NCBI GenBank assembly: GCA_007258455.2
Contig: VDFB02193867.1
Coordinates: 570,815,328-570,879,327, forward strand
DNA length: 64,000 nucleotides
DNA from: Sequoia sempervirens
Lineage: Eukaryota; Streptophyta; Pinopsida; Cupressales; Cupressaceae
Direction of reading: 5' to 3'
In this document: positions 12,581 through 24,230 of the stretch, one piece after another
How positions within the stretch are numbered: the stretch's first letter is position 1
Layout: the number at the start of each line of letters is the position of its first letter
Made by a program: the position numbers and the translations under genes
The notes under the pieces: generated by a model
The model's database searches: none
Told to the model about the DNA's origin: nothing
The model's input: only the letters and a program-made list of their open reading frames with translations

Positions 12581-12825
12581 TCCCCTCTATCTTTCACAGG
12601 TTATATATATATCTCTATTTATCTCTCCCTAGATCTCCCTCTATCTATATCACTCCATATTTCTATATCTCACTACTTCTCTTTCTCTGTCTCTTGCTCC
12701 CTGTCCCTCTCCCCCCCTCTATCTATTTATATAATCTACATTTTCATCAAGTTATCTCCATATCTCTCTCTCACTCATATATATACACACACATACCCTA
12801 TTTATGCCTCCCATATCCTAAGAGA
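12090..12825 (+). repeat. Pyrimidine-rich (CT)n core, left half
   Basis: Nearly pure C/T tracts, the longest from about 12500 to 12575. A 250-bp block at 12251-12503 is repeated at 12587-12812 (both contain atctatttatataatctac and ttttcatcaagttatctcc), so the half grew by a tandem duplication of about 330 bp. Long open frames here are artefacts of the dinucleotide repeat. Confidence 0.85.
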
Positions 12826-14175
12826 GAGAGGTAGTTAGAGATACTTGAGAGGGAGAGGGAGAGGGAGAGGGAGAGAGAGGGAGAGTGTGTGGGAGGGACT
12901 TGAGAGAGAGACCTGAGAAAGAGAGAGGGAGTGGGAGATACTTGAGAGAGAAAGAGGGATGGAGTGGGAGTGAGAGAGACCTGAGAGAGAGACCTAAGAG
13001 GGAGAGAGTGTGGGAGAGACCTAAGAGAGAGATAAGAGGGAGAGAGTGTGGGAGAGACCTAAGAGAGAGAGACCTAAGAGGGAGAAAGATAGAGGGAGGG
13101 AGAGGGAGAGAGACTTAAGAGGGAAAGAGGGATGGAGAGAGAGACTTAAGAGGGAAAGAGGGATAGAGAGAGAGACCTAATCTAGGGAGATGAAGAGTGT
13201 GTGTGTGTGTGTGTGTGTGTGTGAGTGAGAGAGAGACCTAAGAGGGAGAGATACTTAAGAGGGCGAGAGACTCTAAAGGGAGGGAGAGAGAGATAGGGAG
13301 AGAGGGAGATGGAGATGGAGAGGCATAGAGAAAGGGAGAGGGAGTTGGAGGGATCTGAGAGAGAGATAGAGAGTTGAGATGGAGAGAGAGTGGGAGAGAG
13401 AGACCTGAGAGAGATGGAGTGTGTGAGAGAGAGAGAGAGAGACTTGACAGAGAAATCTAAGAGGGAGAGAGACTTCAAAGGGAGGGAGAGAGAGAGGGAG
13501 AGGGGGAGAGATAAAGAGGGAGAGGGAGTGGGAGGGACTAGAGATAGAGAGAGACTTGAGAGGGTGAGAGGAAGAGATAGAAACTTGAGAGGGAGAGGGA
13601 GATAAAAGGAGGGAGAGGGAGAGAGACTTGAGATGGAGAGAGAGATACTTGAGAGGGAGATGGAGAGTGTGAGTGAGTGTGTGTGTGTGTGTGAGGGAGA
13701 CTTGAGAGGGAGAGAGGGATAGAGAGAGGAGAGGGAGTGGGAGAGAGAGACCTAAGAGGGAGAAAAAGTGTGTGCATGTGTGTGAGAGAGAGAGAGACTT
13801 GAGAGAGAGATCTAAGAGGGAGAGAGAATTTAGAGGGAAGGAGAGATGTAGAGAGGGAGATGGAGAGGGAGAGATAGAGAGGGAGAGGGAGTGGGAGGGA
13901 CCTATGAGAGAGAGAGAGATACTTGAGAGGAGGAGAGAGATAGGAGGGAGGGAGAGAGATAGGAGGAAGGAGAGAGAGACTTGGAGAGGAGAGAGGGAGA
14001 TAGGAGGGAGGAGAGGAGAGAGACTCTGGAGATGGAGAGAGAGATAACTAAGAGGAGATGGAGAGGAGTGTGTGTGCATGAGAGGGAGAGAGAGAGGGAG
14101 GGAGAGAGAGGGAGGTAGGAGGAGTAGAGACCTGGGATGGAGAGAGACACCTGCCAGGGAGATGGAGAGAGGAGT

Positions 14176-14241
<66 letters not shown>

Positions 14242-14735
14242 CAGAGAGAGAGACCTAAGAGGAAGAGAGACTTAAGAGGGAGGGAAACTTCAAAGGGAGG
14301 GAGAGAGAGAGAGGGAGAGGGAGAGGGGGAGATGGAGAGTGAGAGGGAGATGGAGAGGGAGAGGGAGAGAGAAGAAGAGGGAGTGGGATGGACCTGATAG
14401 AGAGAGAGGGAGTGAGAGAGATATATAAAGAGGGACAAAGAGATAGGGAAGGAAAGATGGAGAGAGAGGTAGAGAGATAGGTGTAGAGCTAAAGGAGAGT
14501 GAGAGTGAGAAATATAGGTCTAAAGAGGAACAAAGAGATAAGGAGGGAAGGATGGAGAAGTAGATAGTTAAGTCTAGAGTTCAATATATTGATAAGGAGG
14601 GGTCTAAAGAGGTAAAAAGAGAGGGAGGGAGAGAGGGAGAAAAAAATGGAGGTATAGGTCTAGAGCTTAAGGGGAGACATAGTGAAATATAGAGAGGTGG
14701 AGAAAGGAATAGAGAGACTTGAGAGGGAGATGGAG

Positions 14736-14791
<56 letters not shown>

Positions 14792-15282
14792 TGGGAGAGA
14801 CCTGAGAGAGAGACCTAAGAGGGAGAGAGGGAGTGAGCAAGACCTGAGAGAGAGAGACCTAAAAGGGAGAGAGGGAGTGGGAGAGACCTAAGAGAGAGAC
14901 CTAAGAGGGAGAGAGGGAGTGAGAGAGACCTGAGAGAGAGAGACACAAGTTTAAGAGTGAGGGAGACTTCAAAGGGAGGGATAGAGAGAGGGGGAGAGGG
15001 GGAGATGGAGAGAGAGGGATATGGAGAGGGAGAGAGGGAGAGGGAGAGGGAGTGGGAGGGATCTAGAGAGAGAGATATAGGTCTAAAGAGGGACAAAGAG
15101 AGAAGGAATGAGGGAGGGATGGAGAAGTAGATAGTTAAGTCTAGAGTTCAATAGATTGATAGGGAGAGGTCTAAAGAGGTAAAAAGAGAGGGAGGGAGGG
15201 AAGGAGAAACAAGTGGAGGAATAGGTCCAATGCTTAAGGGTAGACAGTGAAATATAGAGAGGTAGAGAAAGGGACAAAGATA
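12826..15282 (+). repeat. Purine-rich (GA)n/(GT)n core, right half
   Basis: About 2.5 kb of almost uninterrupted G/A sequence built from variants of agagacctaagagggagag, with (GT)n runs at about 13197, 13677, 14174 and 14742. A specific block at 14518-14707 recurs at 15081-15275 (both contain gtagatagttaagtctagag). This half is about three times longer than the pyrimidine half, so the two arms have expanded independently. Confidence 0.85.
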
Positions 15283-15289
15283 TATGATG

Positions 15290-15705
15290 ATTATAAAGAT
15301 TTTTTCATCTCATTACTACAAAAAATATAAATATTTCATTATTGATTACTTTTTCTAATGTTTCAAGAATTTTGAGATGAGTGTTACAAAAAAAATCATG
15401 AAAAAGAGACTTTGTATGCAGAAGTAGTGAGCATTTGATGTTTCAAAAATGAAATATGAATTTCAAATGATTGCAATTAATTTTTTGTGTATAATATATA
15501 AACATTGCCCAGTCCAATGCATAGAGCTCTCAATCACCTTTCCAATTCCTATACAAAATCAAAATTTTGATAAGAAATGCAAAAGTTATGCCCATTTTAC
15601 TAAAGAGGGTTTTTTAGGTCTTCAAAATGAATATCCGTTTGAAATGGATATCCCTGTGAAATGGATATTCGTTTCAAATGGATATCTATTTTTTCTGACA
15701 AAATT
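15290..15705. repeat. Right long inverted arm
   Basis: Inverted partner of 11597-12035. It carries four copies of the GATATC-containing motif at 15621-15690. Outside it, 15706-16522 has no left-arm counterpart beyond the terminal repeat, so the left arm has lost, or the right arm gained, about 650 bp. Confidence 0.85.
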
Positions 15706-16522
15706 TGTAGCCTTGGAATTTCAATTGGGTGTGCCTTGGTTTTTGGCTTGGGATTTCCAAACTTGGAAAGTCAACTAAACAAACGTGTTTACAAAAATTC
15801 CTTAGTTTTCTAAAGTTTTCCCTTGTAGCTGACGACTTTTTTAATCCAAATTTCATGAAACAAAAAGGGTTTATAGAAAAATTGACAGCTTTCCACCAAT
15901 ATAAGTTATGCCTTATTTTGAATTTAATAAATAATTATTATTGATTTTCTACATACATTATGACTAAAGTCTTGATTGATAGGCTGATTGAAAAACTTCT
16001 ATAACTTTCAAACTACTTAATTTTTTTTGAACCTACAAGATGTGCCACATTCTATGCTTCACATACTATAGGATAAAAAAAATGAATTTCATAAATTTTT
16101 GACCAAGTTATGGTGGTTAGATACACATGTTTTAATAATTTTGAAATGTTCTAATAAGAAACATAACTAATTATTTACATGGAAAGAAATTACAAAAAAG
16201 TATCTGACACATTTGGGCATGTGTCCTCTACATATATTGAAAGATTCAAAAAAAAAAAATTCTTGTACTTACGGTGGTCAAACATACACTTGCTTCTTAT
16301 CTTTTACCTAAAAATTTAGTACCACTGCATTGAAATTTCAAATTTTGGCAAAATTTTTTTACCTTTTTCAAAAAAACGACTAGTAGCTTAGAAACTACAT
16401 TCAATTTGCTACAACTTTTGTTCTTACATATTTTTCAAATTATGTTAATAATCTATTCAAAATTTTATGTCAAGTTTCCTAACTCTATTTTTCTGAATTT
16501 TCATCACCACTTAGAGGCCTAG

Positions 16523-16555
16523 TTTGGACCCCAATGATCCTACACTAACCTTATA
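16523..16555 (-). repeat. Right terminal inverted repeat
   Basis: Ends ...CACTAACCTTATA; pairs with 11405-11437. LINE-Y coding sequence resumes directly after it. Confidence 0.8.
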
Positions 16556-18216
16556 ATCCCTAGAAAAAGGCTATTCGTGATTTGATTCTCACTCATTCTC
16601 CTGATACTTTCATTCTCTAGGAGATGAAATTGACGGTTGAAGGTATGTTAAATTTGGCCTCTAAGATTTGGGTGGGAGGTCAATGTTAGTGTGTGTGAGC
16701 TCAAGGTAGTTCAGGTGGTGTTGCTTGTTTGTGGAATCCACATAGAATTTCTCCTACTTGGTGGATCTCTAGAAAACACTTCATGTCTTTGGCTGCCTCC
16801 AGTCTGGATTCTAGTGAATCTATCCTCCTTACTAATATTTATGCACCTACAAACCTTCCTAGAAAATCCATGCTCTGGTCTCATCTTAGATATGTGCATG
16901 CCTTGGCCTCTTATCTACCTTAGATTATGGCAAGAGACTTCAATGTTATATTTTCTTTGGAGGAGAAGAGGGGAGGTACTACTCATTTGGAGCCTTTTGT
17001 TGTACTATTGAGGGATAATGTTGCCTATTTAAACCTCGTTGATATTAAGCCTAACAATTGAGTTTTCACATGGAACAATAGGAGATGTGGGGAAGATGCT
17101 ATCTTTGAAAGGTTGGATAGTTTTTTGGTTGGTGATAATTGGAATACCAGTTCGAAGATCTTAGATTGGAGAGGGTTTGATCATTGGCCAGTCAAAATTT
17201 CCATAAGCTCTTTAGGTACTATAAAAAGCAGTCCTTCAAATTCCATCTAATATGGCTCAAGGACTTGTCATTGCATGATCTTATGCATGTTTGGTGGCAT
17301 AGAGGAAAACTGTCTTATGACACTATAATGTACTCATTCTCTAAGAGACTCCAATTTGTTAAGTATATGTTGAAACAATGGAACATGCAACACTTTGGTA
17401 ATATCTTTTAGGAAAAAAGGCTGGCTCAGACTCACTCAGATTATATCTCTCAATAGATTCAAGACAATGGTATTACAATGGAAAATAGTAAGTTGGAAGT
17501 TTTGGTGGTCAAGAAGTTGGTTGAATGGGAGTTACGAAAAGAAATATTTTGGAAGTAAAAAATCTGCATTGATTGGCTTTAGGAGGGTGATAGAAATATC
17601 CTCTCTAAGATCTTCTGAGGAGGTTCATCTTTCATCCTTTGGTGAGATTTCAAAAGAGGTTGTTTGATACTATTCCACCTTGTTTTTCAAAGACTCTATT
17701 CCTGATAGCGAGGAAGAAGCTCTCATTTTGGAGTGAATTCTTCCTTTGGTGTCTGGTGAGATGAATGATTCTTTGATCAAACTTGTGCCCTGGAGTGAGT
17801 TGGAGGAGATTGTGTTTCATATGAAGAAGGGGAAAGCTTCGGGCCTTAATGGGTTTCTTGTGGAGTTCTTTCAGGAGTTTAGGGAAATCATCAAGTTTGA
17901 TCTTCTTGAGGTAGTTCAGGAATCTCAACACAACAAATAAATGTTAAAGGACATGAATGCTACCTTCCCTACTCTTATCCCCAAAAAGGAAGGAGAGCTA
18001 ACTCTTTGGACCTCTTTAGACCAATTTCTTTGTGCAATGTGGTGTATAAAATTATAGCCAATTTGATTGTCAATCGTCTCAAGCCATGGATGGGTAGGTT
18101 GATCTCTGAGGAGTAGGGAGGATTTGTTATTGGTAGACAATTTCTGGATGGAATTATTGTTTCTACTAAAGCTATTCACTCCATGACTACTTCTAAGGAT
18201 AAAGCTATGTTCATTA
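16556..18216 (+). pseudogene. LINE-Y ORF2: endonuclease and N-terminal reverse transcriptase
   Basis: Continues the frame opened at 11370. Endonuclease motifs run from 16560 (IRDLILTHSPDTFIL) through GGVACLWNPHRISPTWW, TNIYAPTNLPRK, ARDFNVIFSLEEKRGG and FTWNNRR, to FERLDSFLV and DHWPVKI (about 17110-17200). After a poorly conserved linker the RT begins with MKKGKASGLNGFLVEFFQ (17822) and continues RPISLCNVVYKIIANLIVNRL and GGFVIGRQFLDGIIVSTKA up to SKDKAMFI at 18210. Copia-B then interrupts, and the frame rejoins at 26440 as KLDMAKAYDHVRW. Several stops and frameshifts are present. Confidence 0.85.
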
Positions 18217-19444
18217 TGTTGGCAACACAAGGGAAGACAACTAAGAAGGGGGGGTGAATCAGTTGTCACCGAATTTCAAAATTATTAAACTTATTAATCC
18301 TTATTCTCATATTTGATCAATATCAATGAAAGCATGAATCAACAACACATTAGAAACACACATAACACCAAGATTTTTACGTGGAAACCTTGTTAGGGGA
18401 AAAAACACGGTGGAGGTTAGTCCACAAGATTATACCCTATTTAAAGTATAAGAAGAATAAATGGGGAATGCACATGCATTTAGGCACACTGCCTAGAGCT
18501 CACTACTCAATTACAAAGGAAGACACATTGTCTTATAGAAAGATTCAGATTACAACCAACCATATTTTGAACTGAGAAAATAGCATCTAATAATGCCTGA
18601 TTACAGTCTCAATTAAGCACATGAACACTTCTTCATACTCTTCTTTGCTCTTCTTCACTCTTCTTCACACTCTACTCTGCCTTTGAATGATTATGAAATT
18701 ATTCACACATCTCATACATAAGCACACACCAATTCAAATAAAACAATCGCTCTTATATATTCACACCAAGAAATTAAATCGCTACAAGTCGACCACAAAG
18801 AAATAATAAAATGAATACAAACTGTCGCCCCAAAACAATAGATAATTTTCCATGTGAATCAACCAAGGTTGGCCACAACATAGTGAAGACCAAAAATAAC
18901 AACTTTATCATGAAAAAACTTGAATTAATTTCTCCTCGAAGATCCACAACACACTTCAACACTTTGTCGGTCAAGAACATGAAAAACATGAACACTCAAG
19001 AGAAAATCTTGGATCGCGAGCACAACAATCAACATGGACATGCAACACAAATAGAGCACGATATAGAAACATCCACAAGCATCATAAATCACCAAAGAAG
19101 CATCCACAACAACTGAACTAACTAAAATCACATAATGCTCATTCAAGAACACAAACTGAAGTAACAAAAAAAATGTCAAAATACAAATCTTCATGTGGAT
19201 CTCTGAAACTCAACATGGATAAACTAGATACACTAAAAAAGAAACCATTTAGTCCACAACCTATAATCAACAACATACATAACTCATCGATAGACAAAAC
19301 ATCACTTCACTACTGACAACTTACAACTCACTCCATTACAATCTACTCAATATCCTCAACATATACAACTTCAAATGCACTAATGCTAATAGTGTTGACA
19401 TAAATGACAACCACATATTAGCAACACAACCACAACATCCAACA
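18217..19444 (-). repeat. Copia-B 3' LTR
   Basis: On the minus strand it starts TGTTGGATGTTGTG after the polypurine tract (AAGGGGGAGAT, 19445-19457) and ends CCAACA. It is closely similar to 25189-26434 and, less so, to the LTRs of Copia-C. It includes the phrase CCACGTAAAAATCTTGGTGT typical of the R-U5 part of this family. Confidence 0.95.
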
Positions 19445-19457
19445 ATCTCCCCCTTAG
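19445..19457 (-). promoter_or_regulatory. Copia-B polypurine tract
   Basis: CTAAGGGGGAGAT on the minus strand directly before the 3' LTR; primes plus-strand DNA synthesis. Confidence 0.85.
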
Positions 19458-19810
19458 GCATTGATGGCAACACATGATGTGAAAAACACCATCGACGCAA
19501 CTAACTCTTGACACTTACTCCCCGTTAGGTTCTAACTCATTTTCACCTTAACTCTTCCACATGATCTTCTTCCCACAATTCTCTTCTCCTCAAATAATCA
19601 CCAATTTTTCACATTAATCTTCTCCCCCTTTGACATCAATTCCAAAGATCTCTAAGCTCTGAACCACATATTTGAACTTTTGAACAATCTGACTACTCCC
19701 CCTGAGTAGCAACCACCACAACATCAATCCAAATCAAGATATGATTATGAAATGCACAAACTGATGCAAATCAATGCATCCATAGTTCTAATTAGGAGAC
19801 GTAATCACCC

Positions 19811-20072
19811 CTAACTTCCCTTTGAGATACTCAAAAGTATTTTTAGGCAATGGCTTTGTAAAGATATCTGTAATCTGCTCGTAGGCACATACTCCAATCT
19901 GACTTCCTTTTCACTTACCTTTTCTCTCAAAAAGTGAAACTTGATAGATATATGCTTGGTTTTTGAATGAAACACCAAATTCTTAGAAATGTTAATGGCA
20001 CTTGAATTATCATATAATATAGCAATAGGCTCATCATGCATAACTCTGATATCTTTCAACATCTGCTTCATC
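19811..20072 (-). pseudogene. Copia-B RNase H, C-terminal part
   Basis: Reads MKQMLKDIRVMHDEP, then YDNSSAINISKNLVFHSKTK and [13 protein letters not shown] to a stop at 19811. These are the last RNase H motifs of copia Pol (the Cys/Asp position before NSSAI is Y-D). It is separated from the rest of the domain by the nested mini LTR element; the codons on both sides rejoin as QVLWMKQML. Confidence 0.9.
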
Positions 20073-20077
20073 CATAA

Positions 20078-21321
20078 TGTTAGAGTAATAAGTTATTATG
20101 CTTAATTAATTACATCACATTGATTAATTAATTAAGTCACTTATTCCTCTTTATTACTTAAGCTACGGCCGGCCTCTTTGCCCCCTCCTAACCCTAGTTT
20201 TTCCTAAAAGAGCAGTTTTTTTCTTTTGGCCATAACTTGGACATACGGTATCGAAATCGGGCAAACAAGATATCGCCGGAAAGCTGGTTCCGAGAACTTT
20301 CATTTGGTGCAGTTTATTTTACAGTATTTTTATGTTTTAATACATTTATTGCTGTTTGAATTCAGATGTACTTTTTATGCTTCCAAGCTCATAACTTTTT
20401 GCCACGTTCTCCGTTTTTCGCCTCATTTGAAGCGTCGGAAAGGTATTGAGGAGCTCTAGGTTGCTGTCCATGCACTTTTTTTGTATCTGTCCTAGGTTTA
20501 TCAGTTAGTCCAGATTTGGCCCGATGGGTTGTTTGGTGATTACTTGGATGTTTTGGCAGTTGGGAGAGTGCATCTTGCATCTTTGCACTTCATTTTCAGT
20601 AATACATCATTCAATAATTGCTTGCTGCTTCATAGATTCCAGAGTTGTTCCAGTTTAGAGTTTTCGAGTGTTCCGTGGCATCGGGTCTTTTGTTGCTTTA
20701 TCATGATTCCTTGAGTCAATCAGTGACTCTCATCCGGTTTCAGTAGTATACAGAAGAATATTTCCTTGCTTACCTATATCAAGTTCCAGTGTTACTCTAC
20801 AGAGTTCTTCTAGTGCTTCTTTGTAGCATGTTATCTCATTGTAAGGGGGGTTTTGTTCCACTGGGTTTTTCCTTCTCTTACTCATTATTGCATTTGTAAA
20901 TGGGTACCTGATCAGGCCTCGTTGCCGGGACCCGTCTTTTCTTTCATGCATCTTATTCTAGTGTTTTAGCTTCTTCCTAAGTTCATCTTAAGGGGGGGTG
21001 TTAGAGTAATAAGTTATTATGCTTAATTAATTACATCACATTGATTAATTAATTAAGTCACTTATTTCTCTTTATTACTTAAGCTAAACTTAGGCACATT
21101 AATAATTAATTATTAATTATTAAGTGTGCACACTAGGGTTTCATTTAGGGTTTCCCTTTTAGGGTTTCTTGATCTCCTTCATAAGGATTGATCACTTTGT
21201 AATAATCGATTCTCTTAATGCATTTTTACTGAGAGGTTTTACAGAACATCTTCTTTGGTTCTGCATGTATTTTGCATGTGACAGGTATTCATTTGCATGC
21301 AGGTGATCTTGGATTCTAACA
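20078..21321 (+). mobile_element. Mini LTR element nested in Copia-B
   Basis: 1,244 bp flanked by CATAA (20073-20077 and 21322-21326). It begins TGTTAGAG and ends TTCTAACA. The right end is a 323-bp LTR (20999-21321) preceded by a polypurine tract (aagggggggg-like, 20989-20998). The left end holds only the first 88 bp of the LTR (20078-20165), matching 20999-21086 at 87 of 88 positions. The 833-bp interior is non-coding as far as I can see. It is non-autonomous and recent. Confidence 0.85.
20999..21321 (+). repeat. Mini element 3' LTR
   Basis: TGTTAGAGTAATAAG...GATTCTAACA, with an AT-rich start and three tagggttt phrases near 21130-21170. Confidence 0.85.
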
Positions 21322-21326
21322 CATAA

Positions 21327-22600
21327 TACTTGAGTACAATTGTTAGGAGCAACAATGTATTCAACCTCTGCAGTAGATAAAAAAATGTCATTCTACTTTT
21401 TACTCAACCATGAAATTAGCTTTTTACCCAAGAAAAATACACCACCACTAGTACTTTTTTTTGTCATCCACATCTCCTGCCCAATTAGCATCAGTAAAGG
21501 CACTCAAAGTAAGATCATCATCTTTAGCATACCATAGACCAAAATCAATTGTCCCTTTCAAGTATCTAAAAATTCTCTTCACAACAGTCCCATGAGATTC
21601 CTTAGGATCGACTTGAAATATTGCAAAAATACATACAACATTCATGATTATCAGGCCTAGTTTGAGTCAAATAAAGCAATCCACCAGTCATTGATCTGTA
21701 TCTAGTATGATTTTCCTTCACAAAATCATCATTTATTGTCAACTTACATCCGATCACCATAGGTGTACCGACTGGCTTTGAATCTTCCATACAAAATTTC
21801 TTCAACAATTCCTTCACATACTTAGACTGAGATATAAAGACCCCTTTATCTAACTGAGTAATTTGCAATCCCAAAAAGAATTTCATCTCTCCAATCATTG
21901 ACATCTCAAACTCATTCTGCATCTCATTAGCAAACTCAATGCACAAACTATCATCTCCAAAAATGATATCATCAACAAAAACTTCCACAATCAAATCTTT
22001 ATCATCATTCTTGAAGTACAAATTACTATCAATAGTAGCTTTGTTGAATCCAAGCTTCAACAAATATTTATCCAATCTTGCATACCAAGCTCTAGGGGCT
22101 TGCTTAAGTCCATATAGTGCTTTCTTCAACCGACAAACCATATCTCCTTGATCATTCAATTGAAATCCATCAGGTTGCTCAACATATGCCTCTTCTTTCA
22201 GTTTTCCATTCAGAAAAGTGGACTTGACATCCATCTGATAAACCTTGTAGTCTTTGTAAGAAACATAAGCAAGAAACAGTCTCACAACTTCAATTCTAGC
22301 AACAGGGGCAAAAGTCTCTTCAAAATCAATTCCTTCCATTTGAGAATGTCCCTTGCAAACTAGTCTTTCTTTCTTTCTAACCACTTCACCTTGCTCATTC
22401 AATTTGTTTCTAAAGACTCATTTAGTTCCAATTACATTTTTATCCTTAGGTATAGGAACAAGAATCCATGTATCATTTTTCTCAATTTGTTGTAGCTCTT
22501 CTTTCATTGCTTCAACCCAATGTTCATCTTTGCATGCTTCATTCACAATAGTAGGTTCATTCTTTGAAATCAAGCAATATTCTTTTGCAATTCTTCTCCT
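21327..22600 (-). pseudogene. Copia-B reverse transcriptase and N-terminal RNase H
   Basis: The main open stretch (22402-21602, 266 codons) carries [46 protein letters not shown], the catalytic FVDD (rc of 21968-21979) and [13 protein letters not shown]. Upstream codons to 22600 include an in-frame stop before [12 protein letters not shown] frameshift near 21650 leads into SSRS-stop while the true frame continues in 21645-21448 with [25 protein letters not shown] and ADWAGD-like ANWAGDVDD. The RNase H is cut at 21327 by the mini element. Confidence 0.9.
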
Positions 22601-22603
22601 AGT

Positions 22604-23713
22604 CTAGACACCTTTATTCTTATCAGCAATAATTTTATCTTCTAAATGATTCAATCTTACATACCTCAAAGTCTTAGAATGTTCTTGAATTTTAGGCTCT
22701 TTTGATCTCTCTTTTGCTCTTTCACTAGTTTCTTCTTCCTCTTTATCTTCTTGATTCACCAGAATGATTTGCACTTGATTTGAAGTCCAATCTTTGTTTG
22801 TACTGTCATTCTGATCATCAAAATCATATCCACAGGTTTTGGATGGTCTAGCAATGTCTTCATCAACCTTAACATTTTCACTTTCAACCATTTTCTTCAA
22901 TCTCTTATTGTAACACCGATAGGCCTTGCTTTTAGTAGAATAACCCAAAAATATTCCTTCATCACTCCTAGCATTAAACTTTCCTATATATTCATCTCTT
23001 TTGATATAACATCTACTCCCAAATATTTTGAAATGTCTAATAGTAGGCTTATGACTAGTCCATAGCTCAAAAGGGGTCTTACTAGTATCACCTTTGATTT
23101 GTACCCAATTAAGGATATACACAATAGCACTCACAACTTCTCTCCAATAGTTATGAGGAACATTTCCTTCCAACATCATAGTTCTAGCAACATCTTGAAC
23201 TATTCTATTCTTCCTTTCCACAACTCCATTTTGCTGAGGGGTCCACGGTGCAGATAATTGTCTCTTTATTCCATGTTTTTCACAACAAGAACTAAACTCA
23301 CCGAACGTGAATTCACCACCTCTATTTGATCTCAAACATTTAATCTTCAGACCTATCTTTGTCTCAACCATAGCCTTACAGATCTTGAACTTTTCCATAG
23401 CTTCAAATTTCTCCCTTAAGAAAGTAGCCCACATCATTCTTGAATAATCATCAATAAGCAACATGAAATACCTATAACCTTGTAAACTTTTGATTCTAGA
23501 GGGACCACACAAATCAGTATGCACAAGCTCCAACAATTCATTTGAACAATGTTGTTTGTTCTGAAATAAAATTCTAGTTTTCTTTGCTAACTGACATTCC
23601 TTACAAATGGCATTAGTAGGTTTTACCAACTTAGGTAGATCTCTCACAACTTTAGTAGAACTTATCTTGACAATGTTATCAAAGTTAACATGACACATTC
23701 TCCTATGCCACAA
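22604..23713 (-). pseudogene. Copia-B integrase
   Basis: A 369-codon frame. The HHCC zinc finger is at the start (WHRRMCHVNFD ... CKECQLAKK). The catalytic core follows with HTDLCGP (first D), DDYSRMMWATF, and NGVVERKNR (catalytic E). The C-terminal part contains FKIFGSRCYIK and GIFLGYSTKSKAYRCYN, usual for copia integrases. It would insert the cDNA copy into the genome. This segment is intact but is separated by stops from both neighbours. Confidence 0.9.
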
Positions 23714-24230
23714 TCAACTTTCATCAACTTGAGAAATCAAACAAATTTTACTAGCAACATTCAAATGAAAGATATTACCTCTTGTTTTTGTACCTGATGC
23801 AATCATATTTCCAGAACATCCCAATATTCTACACTTTCCATCCTTGAACTGAAGATTGTATCCCTTATCAACCATCTGTTTGACACTCAAAAGATTATGC
23901 TTCAGACCTTCCACATACACTACATCATCAGTATTATTCTTACCATCAAGAGAAATGCATCCTCTTCCACGGATCACACCAACTGTGTTATCACCAAATC
24001 TCACAACACCACCATCATACTTTTCCAAGCTTACTTTTCTCTCCAGTCATATGATGTGAACATCCACTATCAATTACCCATTCATCTTTTTCTTCAACTC
24101 GAGTAGCTAGGGCTTTCTCCACATTTGTACAACTAGTAAATTCAGTAGACACAAGATTATTTTCCTTGATAGTAATAAACACCCATTCATCTTCACCTTT
24201 ATTAGATTCATCATCAGTCACACCTTCATC
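23714..24230 (-). pseudogene. Copia-B protease region
   Basis: The aspartic protease motif WVIDSGCSHHMTG lies at about 24040-24080 and is followed, after a frame change, by VVRFGDNTVGVIRGRG and LKHNLLSVKQMVDKGY. The order is the usual gag-proximal protease of copia elements. A frameshift and a terminal stop (before the integrase) break it. Confidence 0.85.

Larger units (their letters stand above)
11405..16555. mobile_element. Long-inverted-repeat DNA element with a CT/GA microsatellite core
   Basis: A 5.15-kb insertion between codons of LINE-Y ORF2. Its termini form an imperfect 33-bp inverted repeat (11405-11437 and 16523-16555, 26 of 33 matching by eye). Inside, about 440 bp of the left arm (11597-12035) is the inverted counterpart of 15290-15705. 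The centre is pyrimidine-rich on the left and purine-rich on the right, so the whole insertion is one large imperfect hairpin. No transposase is visible, so it is non-autonomous. The layout is foldback or long-TIR MULE-like; no convincing target duplication was found, so the superfamily is open. Confidence 0.8.

Noticed and set aside
12265..14438. Several long open frames on both strands (up to 268 codons) rich in Ser-Leu or Arg-Glu
   Set aside because: They are translations of CT/GA dinucleotide repeats, which have no stop codon in most frames. Overlapping frames on both strands look equally open, so none is evidence of a gene.
16535..16555. CACTA transposon terminus (cacta seen near the right end)
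   Set aside because: CACTA is not at the very end of the inverted repeat and the left end lacks the expected CACTA start; no 3-bp duplication was found.
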